A stretch of 64,000 nt of DNA. Source: Xylaria sp. FL1777. Its lineage: Eukaryota > Ascomycota > Sordariomycetes > Xylariales > Xylariaceae. Within the stretch, counting starts at the first letter, position 1, and every line of letters begins with the position of its first letter. The DNA lies in NCBI GenBank assembly GCA_022578965.1, contig MU400537.1, positions 124,001 to 188,000 of the forward strand. The letters are read 5' to 3'. The notes below the pieces were generated by a model that did no database searches, was not told where the DNA came from, and was given only the letters and a program-made list of their open reading frames with translations. This document shows positions 35,094-47,629 of this stretch, in pieces. The translations under genes and the position numbers were made by a program.

Positions 35094-35750
35094 ATGGTGA
35101 AGGTCAACCCCAACGTTTCGTCTTCCCGCCGCAAGGCCAGACGCGACCACTTCCAGGCTCCCAGCTCCATCCGCCGCAACATCATGAGCGCGCCCCTGAG
35201 CAAGGAGCTCCGTGAGAAGTACAACGTTCGCAGCATTCCCGTACGGTCAGTAAATATATCTGAGTTTACCCTACAGGAGAAACCCCTGCCTAATTGGCGG
35301 TGTTCTCTTCCCCCCTAGCGAACTTGAGCGCTTTCGAGGTTCGGAGTCGGGCAATTACAACGCCGACTAACTAGTTTATAGAAAGGACGACGAGGTCCAG
35401 ATCGTCCGCGGCAGCAACAAGGGCCGTGAGGGCAAGGTCACCAGCGTCTACCGTCTCAAGTACCAGATTCACATCGAGCGTGTCACCCGCGAGAAGACCT
35501 CCGGCCAGTCCGTCCCGCTCGGCATCCACCCCGTATGCAATCCAATCTTCTATTTCTCCTCTTCGACAATTTGTGGGCTTGCTGCGTCTGCGTTACGCCC
35601 TGTTCTCTTTTGACATTACTGACTTCCAATTCCCAACAGAGCAACGTCGTCGTTACCAAGCTCAAGCTTGACAAGGATCGTGAGAACATCCTTGAGCGCA
35701 TAAAGGCCGGCCGTGAGCTACGAACCAAGGGCAAGAACGCCAGCAAATAA
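35094..35750 (+). CDS. RPL26: 60S ribosomal protein L26 (uL24)
   Basis: Exons 35094-35245, 35382-35532 and 35640-35750 (introns 136 and 107 nt) give 137 aa. Sequence [20 protein letters not shown] and [20 protein letters not shown], then the KOW element [20 protein letters not shown], ends [20 protein letters not shown]. This is the cytosolic uL24 that sits near the exit tunnel. The intron positions early in the gene are typical for highly expressed ribosomal protein genes. I looked for snoRNA boxes in the introns and saw none. Confidence 0.97.
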
Positions 35751-37194
35751 ATACAATCTAAGCACGAAACTTGAGGTGGCCGGCGGGCTCGGTACATGAT
35801 GGAGTTGCGGAAACCTGCAATACAGGAATCATGCTTTTCTGGTCGGCGTCTCGTGCGGGAAAAGTCGGATTGATCAGCATCCAGCGGCGGATCGTCTTCG
35901 AAAAGACAAGGTATATCCGACGGTACTCACACGCAGAACGCGCTTAATGGGTTGGGCTTCATTTGCATCATCAGGGGGTTTCGATCATGACCATGAGAAT
36001 GAGCATGAGGGAGGAGAGGGATCTGCATCTAGGTGCGCGATGCACACTTCATCAGCCAGCTCACACACTGAAAGAGAAAAAACGGTTGCATGCAAACAAT
36101 GGCCATTTTCGCGTTCTACCGCGAAATGCTCCATGGGAGGTTTATCCCGAAGTCTACCCTTTTGCTGCTGCAAGATCTGTCGTAGATTGTGAGACATACC
36201 ATACCTCCTATTTGTTCACTAACCACACAGCGTATGACGAGACATCAGTGCTCCTCGAAATCCAGGTTCAAGGTGGAATCCGGGTCAAAAGGAACGAGGC
36301 ATGTCCCAGTCTCATGAGACCTAGTAAGACGAGGAAACCTACCCTGGTAATGTGGTAAGTCAAGAGATTCATTCACCGCTAGGATATCTCCACGTCAATC
36401 ACCCAGTCCATGGCTTTCGTGGTATACGACTGGCGAAGAGCAAACCAAGTGGGGGTGGGCAATATAATTTGAACCGCCTCTTCACCCTCGCCTGCAGACC
36501 TGCAGTTGCAAAATACCACTCGGTATTAGTGTGGCTGGAGGTTTGATGGTGAGGTACATGTTCTTCTCGTGTCCGTGGTTGTCTCCAACTTCCTTGGTCA
36601 TATGAGATCATAAACCTCTACAGGGGGTTGTTATGTATTACGAGTTGCGTATCACAACTAGTGAGAGCGACGAAAAAATTATTAAGGCAGTGAGCAATTT
36701 ACTAGTCTACAAGTCAACCTAGTCCTGATCCAGTCCAACACAACGCGACGCCTTATTTTTAATCCTCCCATAGTCAAATCTTCGCATCTGTGCTTCCTCA
36801 CCCTAACCTCAGCGGCTCGGTAGTGAGTGCTAATATTAATATCTGATCTTGCCAATTCTGTGGCCATATTAAAACAAACAGAGTAACCGGCGTATGCTAC
36901 CAAGCGTCCAAACTCCTAAAAAAAAATGACGGTTTAACTCTCTAGGTCTGAAACTGTTCCGTAACAAGCGATGCGAAATTCTGCGATAGAAACAAACCTC
37001 TCCGTGGATGCAATGAAATACCTTGGGCTGATTCATCATACTAATGCATCTAAAGGCCTGCAAAACATGTAGTAATCGAGAACGATATACGTATCCAGCC
37101 CATGCCTCTAGCAAGGGAGGCTAGGCAAGTGTCGATAATTCGAGAATAGTCCTGTTTTAGAGGCAGCTCAAGACCGTGACTAGCGGAAGGGCAG
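35751..37194. other. Intergenic, nothing convincing
   Basis: About 1.4 kb between the converging RPL26 and the 1106-aa protein gene. One frame of 131 codons at 35963-36358 (+) has no family similarity and no supporting features, so I do not call it. Confidence 0.5.
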
Positions 37195-40100
37195 CTACTG
37201 CCAGTCAGAGCCAATAACTCCACGGCGTTCAGCATCGCGAAGCATGCGCTGGTGAAGGTCCTTCGTGATGTCGTGCTCGATGGAAGGGGCCGAGCTGGGA
37301 GGACAGTTCTCTCCAACTTTCTCCATCGCTACGCGAGGTCCCTCGAGCTCGATGAGCTTGTCATCGGCATTCGGTGAAACACGGGCTGGGGAGCCGTTGG
37401 AAATCGTGGGCCCAAAAGAGGCAATCGCGTTACCGGCGTACTGAGGCAAGTAGCCTGTGGCGGTGGTGGATGAGATAGCACCAGGAAGCACATTTCCACT
37501 GGTTGATCCCTTCTTTAGCATAGTTTGCCACAGATCGTGTCCAGATTTCACGCTGTCATCAGTTAGCCTAGGGAGAGACTACAGAAGCTAGTCCTGCGTA
37601 CCTTGATCGTTCCAAAGCTCTCCGGCTGAGGGGGGGAGACTTCTTCTTCTCTGAGTACTTTCCAGATGTCTCGTCGGGAGAAGACAGTTTGAGCCCCTGA
37701 AGGGACTGATCCAGCTTTCGCAGTTCTTCGGTGCCTTCATTAGCCTGGGCCTTGTCTGTCGTGGAAATATGGGCCGTAGCCTTTTTTTCTACGTCAGGGG
37801 GCGCCACGATCGGAATAGCCTTGCTACACTTGCGACCACTCTCGAAAGAGCGAATGCTGTTGGCATCGCGGCTGGAGCGAAATGGATCAACCTCAGAGCG
37901 ACTCATTTCAAAACTAGGGTCAGTCTCAGGTCGTCCTGAAGGTATATTCCGAATTTGACCCGTATGTTCTGAAACCTTTTGGGGAGACGCAGGGTAGAAA
38001 TCCTTGCCGTCGAACTTAGGCAAGCCGGTTCCCTTGCTTGGGAGCTTACCCCAATAGACATTTCGAGCTTGTTTTTCCACTTCAGTCAGTTCTCGCGCAT
38101 ACACAAACTCATGCCCTAAGTACGTCCAAGGGTCTGTGCCTGGGGGATAATTTCCAATGAGGTAGGGAGCCGTCAGTCCACCTCCGTTTACTGGTGCCAG
38201 GTAAGGCGCGTTTCCATTGGCAAGATAGACACCTGCATGGTGTATGTGGTCTCCGCTTCTTTGCTGATTTTGCAAATAAGTTCCAGACAGCTGTGCTTGC
38301 CCATGTATTCGCTTCTTCTCGGTGGTAGGCCCTGGCTGAGCAGAAGAACCCTTTGACGAGCTGTTGTCGCTAGAGTACTGTTGAGCTACCGAAGATTTGG
38401 GATCCCGCTGCGGATTTAGGGGTCTAGTGATGGCCTCCAACATTGCTTTTTGTTCCGGAGTGGCATCAGGAGCAGAGAGTTTCTGAATTACTGCCGCTTC
38501 AAGTGCATCAATGTGAGCTGTTGAATTATCAGTCCTGGTTGAGTTAATCCCGATAGCTCCTCGGTTCGGCTTAGGACACCCTCGGTTACCTGTACCAACC
38601 TGCTGAGGCTGGAAATTCTTAAGACCAGGCGTTGGACCAATCGATCTAATAGAGCCATGATGAGAAGAGCCGCTCGCGTGAGTATGTCTAATGCTTGGTG
38701 GTCGAGATGGCGTGTTGCAAGGCATCACCATTTCGGAAATGTGTCTGGGTGTCGGTTCCATGTTTGGGTAATGCTCCATTTCAAACCGTAACTGCATCTG
38801 CAAGGTATGTTCGAACTGTTTGATGTTATCTCTCACTTTCTGGGCCTGCGCAAACACCCAGGGCTCGTCGATCTGGTGCCTGTTGAATTGAAGCTGACCT
38901 ATATAGTATTTCAGCGAGTTTCGTAGCCCTTCAAGCTGCTTCTTAGTAATCTCGCTCGGTCGAATCGAGGAGAGAGGGGGCATAGCTCCTGAAGAAGAAG
39001 GACCAGCTGCTGTCAAGGATTGCTGAGGCGTCAGGTTTCTGTCAGGGGCACTCGAATATAGTTGTGAAGGTACATTTGTACCAGCAGCTGTGGGTATGCT
39101 AGAACCGGGATGATTCACAGCCGCCATGCGTTGCCCAGAGTGCGCAGGAGTTGGCAAAACACTAGGCGCAAAATAATGGCTGGCGACCATTTGAGGCATT
39201 GGGCCTGTACCCATTCCGCCAGGTGGGAAAACAAATTGGCCATTGATGTAAAAAGGCCGGTTCTGGTCGAACTGATCCGGAGGTGAGATTTTGACAGGCG
39301 CTTGTTTACGCCTGTTGTCGTTTTCACCACCATTCTGCTTACTCGTAGCCCCTAAGACCTCAGTCCTCTGTTCGCGCTCAGGCAATGGAAGATATGGCGC
39401 GTTGGGAATCGGAGCAGCGAGAGGGGCAAAGCCATAGGGATAGGCAAAGCCATGTTGCATAGGAGCTTGCAAAGGATGGTAGATAGGTATCGGCATGCCC
39501 ATGTGCTGGTAGACCATTGGCTGAGCTGGGTACATGGGCTGAACCATGGGAGGAGGCACCTGGTTGTTTGACGAAGGAAATATCGGTTCCATTTTGGTTT
39601 CCCTGTTAGGCTCGGCTATATTTTGTACATCGGTCGGTAGTCGTTCTCTATCCCATTTCGTAGTGGGAGATACGGAGTTGCGTGTGTTAGGGACGATCCT
39701 ACCACCAGCCGTGACTCGAACATGAGTAGGAGATACAACTGCCTTGAAGAATCTCTGAAACCCTTCGCTGCTCTGCTTGTCAAGGCCCGTCGGTGCTGGA
39801 AGCGGGTCGCTCGAGGTTACCTCAGAGCCCGTACGGCCCCGATACTTCCATTGCACGTTTGAGCCAGGCTGAATGGGCTGTCCAGGATGACGAGGGTGAT
39901 TCTTGCCTCGATAAATTATTTCGTCACTCTCGTTTGATGAAGACGAGACTCCCTTTGGTTTCTTGGGAGCTCGGCCTTGGGCTTGGGTTACATTTCCCTT
40001 GTCCTTAGAGACTACATCCTCTATATGAACATTAGTACAAGATGTTTGTTGCGAGAAACCAAAAACAAATCACTTACCAAATTCAGGGTCCGCTTTGAGT

Positions 40101-40621
40101 TTCGCCAACACGCTATGGGAAGCTTCAGAAGTCTGAGAACGCCTAAGGCCGAGGAGCTCGGCTGCACTATAAGTGCGTGGCTCCATCTGATGGTTCAGGT
40201 ATGCGAAGAGGTAGAAGGTACGTCGTCGGTTGGTATCGTACCAGAAGAATAGTGTAGGTGCTGAATCGGTTTGAATGGGATCAGCGACAATGTATTTTGA
40301 GAGAACGACAAGAATGGTGGACAGCTGGACAGATTGTCTATGTTGGTCAGCAATCTTTTGAGCCTCAAGTTGAGAAGTGATGAAACGAGGGACCAGTTCT
40401 AAAGGAATAATTGGAGGGTTGTAGGAGAGCGCATTGTTATTATTGACGAAGACTGTGCAGCAACGGCGGTTGGTTTTGAGATAGAATTTTATCTCGAGGA
40501 TGGTTGGGTTAGGGATGGGGACATCATCTGCCTGGAAATGTTTGAGCTTGACTAATAGTTTTCGGATGATTTTCCGGCGACCCTGAGGTGAGGAATACGG
40601 AATTGAGTATTTAATAGGCAT
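37195..40621 (-). CDS. Conserved fungal low-complexity protein, 1106 aa, unknown function
   Basis: Exons 40621-40078, 40020-37602 and 37552-37195 (introns 57 and 49 nt) give 1106 aa. Residues 1-180 form a compact, conserved-looking domain (IPYSSPQGRRKIIRKLLVKL, NPTILEIKFYLKTNRRCCTV, APTLFFWYDTNRRRTFYLFA) of unknown fold. The middle is rich in Pro, Gln, Met and Tyr (VQPMYPAQPMVYQHMGMPIP). A helical segment EITKKQLEGLRNSLKYYIGQ with LQMQLRFEMEHYPN follows, then long Ser/Thr/Pro-rich regions and a structured tail (HDLWQTMLKKGS, ITKDLHQRMLRDAERRG). The makeup suggests a nuclear or RNA-granule scaffold, which is inference only. I do not recognise the family. Confidence 0.75.
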
Positions 40622-42329
40622 AATACAGATGGGTAGACATGAAGTGAATGTAAGACTTGAGACTCAGTGAAGTGGATTATTGGCGCAAGTTGCTGGACAA
40701 CCATGAACAATATTTTCTAAATCGGCGACGCAAGAGCCTAGGTCTGGATGGAATATTCTTGAGAATATGCAAGTGTATGTGAATGCATGTGCTAGGGGAT
40801 AGAAGACGCGGGTATATGAGCTGCGTGCGTGGTGGTGGATGTTGTTTGTATAGCAGTAGGCAGGACGAGTAAACAAATACTCTGGGCTATATCTGGCGGG
40901 AATGGAGACTGGAAGGGAGCTAGACGCCCCAAAGGTGAATATGATACATTAATGGGTACCGCAGGATAAGCTGAGCATGTAGGGTAGTCCTTGTATGTCA
41001 ATGACTGTGGACAGGAAGAGAGGGCGAGAAAGGCGTCAGATTTAGAGAGCAGTAGTTGAGTGCAAGATGACTGTAAGCAAACCAGATGCTGTAAAGAATC
41101 GTGTCACACCCCAGCAACTACTTACCAAAAAACAGGAGCAGAGTAGAAGTGAATGGAAGCAAAAGCAAGTGGTAGGCATACAAGATCTTGAGCCCGATCT
41201 CTGGAGGCTTTATGCAGTTTTTTCTCCCCGGTCTCAAGAGTTGGGCGTGAAGGGTAAACAGAAGAGACAAGAAGGTTGCTCACGGTTAGCAGTGGTGGGG
41301 AGAGGATATCGATTCTGCTGATGCTTGTTAACGCCCTGGGACAGGAAGGCAGAGTAATGCAGCACACCTTCTAGGAGTGATTTCGCGACGTCTGCTGAGA
41401 GAAGGGACACAACAAGCAGCTGCCAGTGGGACCGAAGTTGTGAATGAGGTTGGAAAGCGCAGTGGTGGTGATAGTCAATAGTGAGAATAAGGAGTATCAT
41501 GCAGTAACATATGAGAGGAAATACCTGTGTACCTGTAGCTTATTGGGCAAGTCAGTCAACTGGGCAACAACAGCCATAGAAAGGAGATACATAGTGGGTT
41601 GGCCTAGAAAGGTACACATATGTGTGCTTATACATGTATTCACAAGGCAACATAATGGAAACAACATCAACCTCGACAGCATCCAAGATATGTACCTACC
41701 TAGGTAGCTAGGTACTTGTGGTTGACAAGTTCTTAGAACCCTTGTACTCGAAGTGTACAATGTCAAACGTCTGTAGCTAGGTAGATTCTGTATGTATCTA
41801 GCACATCCATGCACCTTCTGTACATACCTAAGTTATATACTTCCTATTGACACTCTGTATTAGAGGAGCGCTTGCTTTCATACATGTATGTATCTCTCTG
41901 CATGCACTCACACTAGGTAGGTACCAATACACAGTTCAAGGCATATATAGAATCTGTATATTCACCACCAACAACTCTGGATTGTCCCTGATCACCACTC
42001 TGTTATTGTTTTTTTTTTCAGCGCCGTAAGCCAATAACGATTCCTCCATACACCAACAACCCTGTATTTTTCTAGCCACCAGAGTTACGTTAACATTAAA
42101 GTACACGCAAACCCCTGGCTTGCCAGTCAAGAACCAGCCTGGTGCCGCCATTGTCATCTAATTCCCCGTCTAACTTCCCCATGCTCATCCTCCAGAGTCA
42201 AAAGAACCTTATCACTGCTACCCCGTTCACAGTCTTCAACAGCAGCAGCAGTGACTTCAAATCGTGGATGACAAGGCACCGGGCTGGGGTCAAGCCCCAA
42301 AATGTGGAAAAGAAGACACAGGCGGTACA
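40622..42329. other. Long upstream region with palindromic ACCTAGGT repeats
   Basis: About 1.7 kb upstream of the 1106-aa gene. Contains dispersed motifs gtacctacctaggtagctaggtac (about 41693-41715) and aggtaggtacc (about 41915), and a T-rich run at about 42010. No coding frame with support. Confidence 0.5.
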
Positions 42330-42659
42330 TTACCACCAGCAGACTCGATTACCGCTCGGGGGTGATGGATTTGGCACAGGAGGATCTGGCGGGGGCGGAG
42401 GATGAGGTGAATCGTGTCCGTAAGAATTAGAGGTAGGATGAGCAGACCTAGAACCCAAATCCGAGGTGAAGAGCCCGTCTCGGACGAGCGGAGCATCGGC
42501 ATGCTTCATGACTTTTCGACGGAAAATCATCGTTCCTTCCGGGGCCGGATTCCGAGTCCGAGCGTCTGTCTGAAATAGGGCGTTGTCTTGGAATCCTTTC
42601 TGGGAGCTCGTGGTGAGGGAGTAGGTTCCTCCAAGAGTCGATCTCTTATGGGCAACCAT
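42330..42659 (-). CDS. Possible small Pro-rich protein, 109 aa
   Basis: An ATG-initiated frame, VAHKRSTLGGTYSLTTSSQK then FRRKVMKHADAPLVRDGLFT, ending in a Pro run (SPHPPPPPDPPVPNPSPPSG). Its composition is more protein-like than the surrounding frames and the ATG stands in open context, but I recognise no family. The last residues may be intronic. It could equally be chance. Confidence 0.3.
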   Translation of the reverse strand: MVAHKRSTLGGTYSLTTSSQKGFQDNALFQTDARTRNPAPEGTMIFRRKVMKHADAPLVRDGLFTSDLGSRSAHPTSNSYGHDSPHPPPPPDPPVPNPSPPSGNRVCWW

Positions 42660-44320
42660 CTTGTAAAATTCTCTGAAGTTGAGGTTGCTGTCAGCTGCCT
42701 AGGGGACTTGGGGGGCTAGGTATGCTGGATGATGAAGACGAGAGAGGCCCTGGAACAACATGTGAGGGCTGGCCCACCTTATATACCCGACTTGCATCCG
42801 GATCTAGGCCATCACGGAAATATTTTGCAAAGTCGGAAAATGTTTCTGAAACGAGCCCATCGATGTCGCAGACTCACTCAATACCCCCCCACGATACCCA
42901 CCACCACATACCTCCTATGGCGCCACCCCGCGTCCCCGTGCATAGCAAATCGTGTTAAGAATACGCCCGAATTGGCAGCTTGCCATTCTCGTATAGCGTG
43001 GCGGTCAAGCGCCTGTAGAGTCGCGCGCCGAAGCACCCACGTGCTCGACGGGCTGATCCGCGGAGGGGAAGACAATTGCCAGCCCTCATAGGTCGTGGAG
43101 AGTCAATGGTCGCCACAGGGACTTGCGCACAGGCCTTTGCGCGGCTAGGCAAGACCCGTCAGACCGACCCATCTCTCGTGTCTATGGCATTGGAATGCAG
43201 GGATCTGAAGGTAAAAGGGTGCTGGTGGACAGCTGACCTTTTCTTTGCTGTACCAGATAGTGACATATCGTATCCTTGCATGAGGTTCGCGGGGGGGTGT
43301 AGACGACAACGTGACACAGCGCACGTCCTTCCACGCTGCGTAGCGATGTTGTGCAACCTTCCTGCCTGAGACTCACTCGTCAGGAGCTTCCGCGTCGATA
43401 GCGCATGACAAGGCTGGTCTCCCCATGAATCAATAGTCCGGCGAAGGGTGGGTGAGGAGTGGACGAGGGATTGAATGGATCAGTGGATGAGTGGATGAGC
43501 AAAGGAGTAATGGCTGGATGGAGCCCATTGCATTCCCACGTCCCCCCAACCACTGATTGTGATAGACCCCTTTAGCATGGGACTAGTAATGGCCGATTGG
43601 GTAGTCTCGGACGGCCGAGGCCGTGACTGTCCTGGTGGCTAAAATGTCGATATTGAAAACCGCAGTTCGTGACCACTCTGGCGTCATCACGTCCCTTGCG
43701 CGTTATCTTCCTCCTCATCCCGTCTTCACCTTGTGTGTGTGCGTGAAGCACGATGCCGACTCCCTGGTTGGTGGCCCTGAAGATGAAGCGCGGTTTCATG
43801 ACAAAGGGTGGGAGCTGGAGACGATCTGCCAGGCCGGCACATGTCAATCACGCTTTCCCAGGGTATGGGCGGATGATGTGTTGCATCGGATGAGTTCGCT
43901 ACCACGATTCGGACGCTTTATCCCGTCTGAGCGTTGACAGGATTCGCGAAGCGAAGCTAGTTGTGATCGCCGTGGCCGCCGTAGTTTATTCTCTGTTCAT
44001 ACGACGGTGCCCAATGAGTCATCGAAAAAAGAGCCACTTATCTATCCGGAGTGATGCTGAAAGCGGCCGCTTCCATCGCGGCAGTGCTGACCTTGTCTCT
44101 CCCGCGTGCTCTCCAAGTCAATATATATGAATCCCATATGCATACAGTCTGTGATTTAAATGGTAGTCAATATCACGGGTTATTCAAGGGATCTTTTTGC
44201 GATCGGGAGTCGTGAGCAATATTCTATTTAAATTCTCCTCATTGGCTGACGTGCATCCGTCTCACATATGCAAGGGTGCTAAGCGAGATACGCACGATCC
44301 CAGCAAACCACCTATTGGGT
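42660..44320. other. Intergenic, nothing convincing
   Basis: About 1.7 kb. Several frames of 60-120 codons overlap on both strands without homology. A GTGTGTGTG-type run is at about 43733. Confidence 0.5.
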
Positions 44321-46002
44321 TTATGGTAGGTTGTCTTCCGTCTCTATCATGATATTGATAATATCACTGAATGCATCCCACTGCTCATCGGTGATGGTAT
44401 TTAGCAACGGGAGACGCACTCCATTCCGGTCGCCGAAGCCTCGAACGCGATACACGGCCTCCTTTATACCTACGACATTATCTATAATATACGTAAGCAT
44501 GCTATGCTATGATCAGGTCCATAGAACCGGAAACTATAAGCGTGCTAGGAGTCTCTCCGCAGTCGGTAAAAGAACTTTTACTCACTGGAATAAATTTAGA
44601 CTGTTAGCTACGACCCTACGTTTGCGGAGACTCGGCAACTCCAAGCGAAAGGTCATTGATACATACCAGGAATTGTAGAACTCGCCCATGGTGGCGACTT
44701 TCCACTGTAGGTCTCGAGCCTCCTTCCTCTGCTCAGGGGTTGGCTGCTCAAGAGAACTGAGTTTGTAAAGATGCACCATTGACTTCGGGAAGGCGGTGCC
44801 AACGACGTCAAGCGCACCGAAAGCGCCGAGAGTCACAGCGGCCAGCATTTGTTGACCAAGACCGGTGTAGGGATGGAAATGCACGTAGCTTTAATGGTTA
44901 GCTGATATCACCTATAACAGAGGATGCTAATTTGGGATATGCAGGAGCAATAATGGATGCAACACTTCATGTCCTAAATTAGATCAGTAGCTTTGACTCG
45001 TTAAGTCCGTCATAATGCCATAAGAACAAAAGCAAAAAAACAACTAGACAAAACCAATCGGGCCGCGGAGGACCAATTCGACTTACTCTATGTTCGGGTT
45101 CGAGGAGATTTGCGAGTGCCACGAGATATCCGTTATCGCGAGCTTCGCACCCACTATGTTGGGGTGTTTGGCGAGCACTTCGTATGTTGATGGCTGGACC
45201 TTGATGCTATTCGTGACAACAGGATAGTCATAACTTGATTCCAACCCATTAGCAACACTTTCCAGAAGAGGCCCCTGACCCAAGGATGCGGGTGTGCAGA
45301 CAAGACCTACATAAGGATAGGGATACCTACATGAGGATAGGGATGGGGCTCTTATCCGCGATAGCCGTGAACCAGTCAATGATACCCTGCTGGGATGTAG
45401 CGACAGCAAAGTACTGCAGCGCTCTGGGTTAGTGATTGCTACCCTGACTGACCTAGGTAGATCCAAATGGGAGGTCTTCCGCCCTTCGAGATGACCCGAA
45501 GCGGGAGAAAGCACCTCCGAAGATTACTCACTCCTGGCACAAGACAGACCCCCCATTGCGCTCCAGCGCGCTTCGCCTCATTCAACTGCTCGATTGCTTC
45601 TTCAAACTGCTGCGACACAACACCCGCAATCAGGGGATAGTTGGCATGACCTGCTGCGTCGAGAGCCTTTCGCGTAGCCGTAATGACCTTGTTGCGCTCA
45701 CTGGGCGTGACGTGGATAGGCTCTCCGGTGCTGCCAAAGATGGCGAAGCCAGCAATACCCGCATCGGCCAGGTAGACCGAGTACGCGGTCTGGGTGTCTA
45801 GGTCCAGAGGGTAAGATGTGGCGCTATCCTTCGAGCTGCTTGAGTTGGTCGAGAAGAAGGTGGGCACGGGAACGTAGGTGCCGGGTGGAGGAGGCACACC
45901 GGCGGTTACATTGTCCGCCCTCTTCACGTACGGAAGCCGGACGGAGCTGGCCTCTGCCGAAAGGGAGAGCAACGCGGCAGTGGTGCCGAGAGAGAACCTC
46001 AT
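44321..46002 (-). CDS. DapA-like (dihydrodipicolinate synthase family) aldolase with signal peptide
   Basis: Exons 46002-45532, 45413-45331, 45233-45087, 44888-44668 and 44481-44321 give 360 aa in exact frame. It is a class I aldolase of the DHDPS/KDG/HOGA family, which joins or splits pyruvate and an aldehyde. Seen: TYVPVPTFF, the GSTGEP phosphate/carboxylate loop, AGVVSQQFEEAI, the Tyr of ILIYDYPVVTNS, the Schiff-base Lys in NIVGAKLAITD, and RGFGDRNGVRLPLLN. The specific substrate is unknown. The N-terminus (MRFSLGTTAALLSLSAEASS) looks secretory, with a Lys-Arg site after it, unlike the usual cytosolic form. The last intron only works as a twin intron: inner 44585-44666, outer 44667 plus 44584-44482. 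A 20-bp tandem duplication spans the exon-2 donor. Confidence 0.85.
45305..45344. repeat. 20-bp tandem duplication at a splice donor
   Basis: acctacataaggatagggat (45305-45324) is followed directly by the same 20 bp with one change (45325-45344). The unit spans the end of exon 2 and the start of intron 2 of the aldolase gene (minus strand), so the 5' splice site is duplicated. Confidence 0.9.
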
Positions 46003-47629
46003 ATTGACGTTGACGAGCTGAGTAGATACGGGCCGTTGAGGAGAGGAAGGTCACCTCGTGGCCCGAGGAACGCAGGATATCCCATGTTTTAATAGGTAAT
46101 TACCAGGGGCCTAGTTGATATGATGTATTGACGTACGCAGTACAGTCATTTTGTCAGCAACGAGTGTCCGCCAATGCCTGTTACGGGTAAGTCTGAACAG
46201 GGACGCATTGGTGCTAATTTCACGGTGATCCTCGTTGTTGAGATACGATGCACGTGAGCATGCGCGGTTCAAGCTGCAGGTTATCATCGCGAATGGGGCT
46301 TCGAATTGGAGTAATGTCAAGGCGAAGGAAGACACCGCTGTTCAATTGCTTGTTAAGAATCAACTAACCTTAGTACACATAGGAATATAATATTTACCTA
46401 CACTATCCAGACTATCCGTTCTAACCTCTATGTAGGATTGTTAGAAAGCAGTTCGCCATCTCTCAACAGGTCTCATAAATGTACTGTAGTTCGCACTATT
46501 TCTGTGGTATAGTCGTGATGCTTGTTCTGATGAAGCATATACACTATGCCTTTCAAGTCGATCACTCACTATGTAACTATACTAGATAGACTGCTCTCGA
46601 AAGCGTACAATATTACCAGGCCTCGTCAACCTCTTAGTAAAATATTACTCATGCTATCAGAATTTCAACACTATACAGAAGGGAAACCAAGTTAAGTTAT
46701 TGGTTATTTTTTTCGTCTTTGAGGGCGGAGCATCTCTGTCAAGTGGAGTGAAGGATGTTACGCATACAGCGCCCTATGCAGTATAAATTCCTCGCGATCA
46801 TCCAATCAGCCAAAATGGCTCAAGCTTATTTTCACTTTACTGTACTATTCCCATCCACTTACAGAGCTATTAGATAAGAGTAGAATATGTACCACGCAGT
46901 AGAACAACGTATAAAAATTGGTCTAGTAGTAAGCAGAGTCCTTTAATGGTATACCATACATGCAGGCATTGTTATATATAGTAGTGTTCCTATGCCCTCT
47001 AGGGTGACCGCTATGTAGTTTCTATACACATGTAGTTAGTATATACACACTACTATACCCGCTTAGACAAACTACGTGATCAAATTCCTAATTGGCTGCA
47101 ATAAGATATGATTTGCAAAGATCTCTAGCAGTAGTGTTCAAGGTTATATGGTTTCCTTCGAGATATTTCTATCACCTAGTTGTCAGTATGAAACTCTCCT
47201 TAGCTCTAGATAAATACGAAACGGCGACTGTGAAAGAATTATCCACTAGGTCAAGAAAGGAGGTGGAAGCGTTGGAACAAGGGTAGAGTTATACCCATGC
47301 TAGCTAGGTAGTTGTAACTGGGATGTGTGCCCTGCTTGGGTCTGCCAGACTTACATGTAAGACTCAATTAAGCTTAATCAAAGACCACTTTGTTGTCTCT
47401 CTTGTGAAACAGTAATTTACTCATAGCGCAAACCATAACAAATAGCAAAATCCAAGTCTAACTATACTTACATTCAACTTACACTCAATTAAGCTTAACC
47501 AACCTCGAAAATAACACCCTAACGCAAAAACTCCACGCTACTCTATGTACAGTGGCGTATCTCTCCAACAACCAATTACTCAATCTAACATCCGATATCC
47601 GATATACAGTTTACATCTAGTCTTTCACC
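46003..47629. other. AT-leaning intergenic, no gene
   Basis: About 1.6 kb upstream of the aldolase. Noticeably AT-rich from 46380 to 47500; no conserved frame. Confidence 0.55.

Noticed and set aside
35246..35381. RPL26 intron 1 as a snoRNA host
   Set aside because: No C/D or H/ACA boxes with flanking stems were seen.
35963..36358. 131-codon plus-strand frame
   Set aside because: No recognisable family, no start context or splice support, and it overlaps other equally long frames; looks like chance.
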